Origin: Methylobacterium oxalidis
GTDB lineage: Bacteria; Pseudomonadota; Alphaproteobacteria; Rhizobiales; Beijerinckiaceae
Direction of reading: 5' to 3'
Assembly: GCF_007992195.1 (NCBI RefSeq)
Contig: NZ_BJZU01000021.1
Span: forward strand, 52,341-116,340
Length of the DNA: 64,000 nucleotides
Position numbers and translations under genes: made by a program. Shown here one piece after another: positions 61,863-64,000 of this stretch (position 1 is the first letter of the stretch; the number at the start of each line of letters is the position of its first letter). Under the pieces are notes generated by a model. The model was not told where the DNA came from. It did not search any database and was given only the letters and a program-made list of their open reading frames with translations.

Positions 61863-63431
61863 ATGACCGAGCCCAGCCGCCGCGCCATCGTCACCGGCCT
61901 CGCGGCCGCCGCCCTCGCGCCGGGCGCGGCCTTTGCCGGAGGGGAGGGGCGCAACCCGAGGCCGTTCGGGTTCGAGACGGTCGAGGCGCGCGCCCGCGAG
62001 CTCGCCGCCGCCCCGTTCGACCTGCGCGAGCCGACCCTGCCGCCGCCGCTGGCCAAGCTCGACTACGACGCCTGGCGCGACATCCGCTTCCGGCCCGACA
62101 AGGCGTTCCTCAACGTGCCGGGCAGCCCCTACCGGCTCCAGCTTTTTCACCTCGGCTTCCTGTTCAAGCGGCCGGTGACGGTGAACCTCCTGCGCCGCGG
62201 CGTCTCGACGCCGATCGCCTACCAGCCGAGCCTGTTCGATTTCGGCCGCACCAAGATCGACAAGCCCCTGCCGGTCGATCTCGGCTTCGCGGGCCTGCGC
62301 TTCCACACCGACCTCAACCGGCCGAACTTCCTCGACGAGCTGATCGTCTTCCTCGGGGCGAGCTACTACCGCTTCCTCGGGCGCGACCAGCTCTACGGGC
62401 TCTCGGCGCGCGGCCTCGCGGTCGACGTGGAGGGCGCGGACGGGCCGGAGGAGTTCCCGTTCTTCCGCGAATTCTGGGTGGAGACGGCGGAGGCGGACGG
62501 CGACCCGCTCGTCCTCTACGCGCTCCTCGACAGCCCGGCGCTCGCGGGCGCCTACCGGTTCACGGTGCGGCCGGGCGCGGAGACGAGCGTCACGGTCGAG
62601 GCCGCGCTCCACCCCCGGCGCGAGGTCGCCACGGTCGCCCTGGCGCCGCTCACCTCGATGTACTTCATCGGCGAGAACGACCGCCAATCCTCGGACGATT
62701 ACCGGCCGGAGCTGCACGATTCGGACGGCCTGCTGATGGCGGCGGGGACCGGCGAGTGGCTCTGGCGGCCCCTGGACAACCCGCGGGCGCGCCGCATCTC
62801 GAGCTTCGCCGACACGGATCCGAAGGGCTTCGGCCTGATGCAGCGCGACCGCAGCTTCGAGGATTACCAGGATCTCGAGGCGAGCTATCACCGCAGGCCC
62901 GGCTACTTCGTCGAGCCCGAGGGGGCGTGGGGCGAGGGCAGCGTGATGCTGATGGAACTGCCGACCGACAACGAGACGGCGGACAACATCGTCGCGGGCT
63001 GGCGCCCGAAGGCGCCGCTGCGGCCGGGCGAGCCCCTGCGCATCGCCTACCGGGTCCGGGCGATCGGACGGGACGATCTCCACGGCAACGCCCGCGTCGT
63101 CAACACCTACGTGGTCGGCGCGGCCGCGAGCGGGGCGGCGCGGCAGGCGGGGGAGCCGCCCGCGCTCACCCGCCGCTTCCTCGTCGATTTCGCGGGCGGC
63201 GACCTCGGCTACCATCTGTCCGATCCGGCCGGCGTCGCCGTGGTGGCGAGCACCTCGCGCGGGCAGGTGGTGGCGACCTCGCTCACCCCGAACCCGCACA
63301 TCCGGGGCCTGCGCGCTGCGATCGACGTCCGCCTCGACGCGGCCGGGGACGGCACGGAGCTCAGGGCCTTCCTGCAGGCCGGCACCCGCGCGCTGAGCGA
63401 GACCTGGACCTACGCCTGGGCCGCCGCGTGA
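61863..63431 (+). CDS. mdoG: Periplasmic glucan biosynthesis protein (MdoG/OpgD family)
   Basis: The 522-residue product has a Tat leader (SRRAIVTGLAAAALAPGAAF), making it more OpgD-like in export, and the OpgG/OpgD fold: FDLREPTLPPPLAKLDYDAW, RDIRFRPDKAFLNVPGSPYR, FHLGFLFKRPV, FVVFLGASYYR-type segment (LIVFLGASYYRFLGRDQLYG), SSDDYRPELHDSDGLLM and RRPGYFVEPEGAWGEGSVML. It acts in the synthesis or branching of osmoregulated periplasmic glucans. The partner OpgH is not in the window. Its stop overlaps the next gene (GTGA). Confidence 0.9.
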   Translation: MTEPSRRAIVTGLAAAALAPGAAFAGGEGRNPRPFGFETVEARARELAAAPFDLREPTLPPPLAKLDYDAWRDIRFRPDKAFLNVPGSPYRLQLFHLGFLFKRPVTVNLLRRGVSTPIAYQPSLFDFGRTKIDKPLPVDLGFAGLRFHTDLNRPNFLDELIVFLGASYYRFLGRDQLYGLSARGLAVDVEGADGPEEFPFFREFWVETAEADGDPLVLYALLDSPALAGAYRFTVRPGAETSVTVEAALHPRREVATVALAPLTSMYFIGENDRQSSDDYRPELHDSDGLLMAAGTGEWLWRPLDNPRARRISSFADTDPKGFGLMQRDRSFEDYQDLEASYHRRPGYFVEPEGAWGEGSVMLMELPTDNETADNIVAGWRPKAPLRPGEPLRIAYRVRAIGRDDLHGNARVVNTYVVGAAASGAARQAGEPPALTRRFLVDFAGGDLGYHLSDPAGVAVVASTSRGQVVATSLTPNPHIRGLRAAIDVRLDAAGDGTELRAFLQAGTRALSETWTYAWAAA

Positions 63432-63949
63432 GCACCCTCGCGCCGAGCCGTACCACCACGATCCACCTGCGCGAGGCGACGCGCGCGGACCTCGACGCCC
63501 TCGTGGCTCTGGAGCAGGCGGCCTTCGCGAGCGACCGGGCGGAGCGCCGGGCGATCCGCCACGCCATCGACTCCCCGAGCATGACGCTGCTGGTGGCCCT
63601 GGCCGACGACGCGTCGGGCGCTCCCGTCCTCGTCGGGGCGGCGACGCTGGAACGGCGCCGGGGCAGCCGGCGTGCGCGCCTGTCCTCGATCGCGGTGGCG
63701 CCGAGCCGAATCGGCCTCGGCCTCGGGGGAAAGCTGCTCGACGCGGCCGAGGCGGACGCGGCCGAGCGTGGCTGCTCGCATCTGCGCCTGGAGGTGCGGG
63801 CCGACAACGCCGCCGCCATCCGCCTCTACGAGCACCGCGGCTACCGGCGCTTCGCGGTCAAGCCGGGCTACTACGAGGACGGGATGGAAGCGTGGCGCTA
63901 CGAGAAGGCCCTGCAGGGGCAGGGCGCGCCCGACCGCTCCCGTTCCTGA
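63428..63949 (+). CDS. GNAT-family N-acetyltransferase coupled to mdoG
   Basis: The 173-residue product starts with GTG overlapping the mdoG stop (GTGA). RimI/Ribosomal-S18-like pattern: ALVALEQAAFASDRAERRAI, motif A LSSIAVAPSRIGLGLGGKLL and motif B LRLEVRADNAAAIRLYEHRG, then YYEDGMEAWRYEK. Substrate unknown. The overlap suggests a shared transcript with the glucan gene, though a functional link is not evident. Confidence 0.85.
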   Translation: MSTLAPSRTTTIHLREATRADLDALVALEQAAFASDRAERRAIRHAIDSPSMTLLVALADDASGAPVLVGAATLERRRGSRRARLSSIAVAPSRIGLGLGGKLLDAAEADAAERGCSHLRLEVRADNAAAIRLYEHRGYRRFAVKPGYYEDGMEAWRYEKALQGQGAPDRSRS

Positions 63950-64000
63950 GAGGGGGTCCGCGCCTGAATGTTCGGGGCAGAGCGGCCCCCACCTCTCCCG

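Noticed and set aside
61136..63949. 937-codon plus-strand frame opposite odc leader and across mdoG
   Set aside because: Overlaps mdoG in another frame and lacks any domain until it fuses in frame with the acetyltransferase at 63428; only that last part is real.

Overview
The window is high-GC DNA of a Methylobacterium-type alphaproteobacterium (order Hyphomicrobiales). The basis is the GC-rich codon use, FliX, MotE, DUF6468 and alphaproteobacterial FlgJ/FlgN-like flagellar genes, CtrA-type TTAA-N7-TTAA boxes, a Porin_2 fragment, an RPA-type plasmid replication initiator remnant, and a giant repeat exoprotein of a kind known from Methylobacterium. The species cannot be named from the sequence alone.

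Layout. (1) 1-16.25 kb: the 3' part of a giant gene (about 5,416 codons visible, 5' end outside the window) for a repetitive, probably surface-exposed RTX/beta-roll protein. About 38 tandem 57-residue units are followed by Gly/Trp/Tyr-rich tails. (2) 16.4-22.5 kb, minus strand: a copper/silver efflux operon (Met-rich secreted protein, FixH-like protein, CusB-type adaptor, CusA-type pump) behind a textbook CueR/MerR-type promoter, with a His-rich secreted protein just upstream. (3) 22.6-25.8 kb: a broken MOT1-type transporter, then an arsenic cassette (ACR3, ArsC, ArsR, with divergent ArsH). (4) 26-32.4 kb: an AraC remnant, then a module of a small secreted protein, a metallophosphoesterase, a cupredoxin, an ECF sigma factor and its zinc-finger anti-sigma. 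Two divergent copies of one ECF-like promoter motif control its two ends. A redox-type membrane adenylate cyclase (6TM-5His, 2Fe-2S, class III cyclase) follows. (5) 32.4-37.5 kb: small secreted and membrane proteins, a TAXI-type binding protein, a plasmid RPA remnant and a strikingly AT-rich foreign patch that ends near tRNA-Gln(UUG). (6) 37.5-41.3 kb: SDR oxidoreductase, release factor 3 and two hypotheticals. (7) 41.3-59.2 kb: a flagellar region with a BLUF photoreceptor/CheY-like pair, flgE-flgK-flgL, flgN-like/flgJ-like/flgI, fliX, dksA, flgH-flgA-flgG-flgF and fliL-fliM-DUF6468-motE, with two good CtrA-type boxes. (8) 59.2-64 kb: two GNAT acetyltransferases, a type III-fold ornithine/lysine decarboxylase with a long structured leader (candidate speF-type RNA), and a periplasmic glucan biosynthesis protein.

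Functional picture. The left half is accessory: metal and metalloid resistance, envelope stress and surface protein, with several decayed genes (MOT1, AraC, RPA, an orphan Tat leader, a truncated porin). The right half is a conserved core flagellar locus that also carries light sensing (BLUF) and ppGpp-response (DksA) genes. The least explained items are the repeat architecture of the giant protein, the twin ECF promoter module, the long odc leader, the AT-rich patch with an in-frame TAG, and the FliN-like motifs in the FliM N-terminus.
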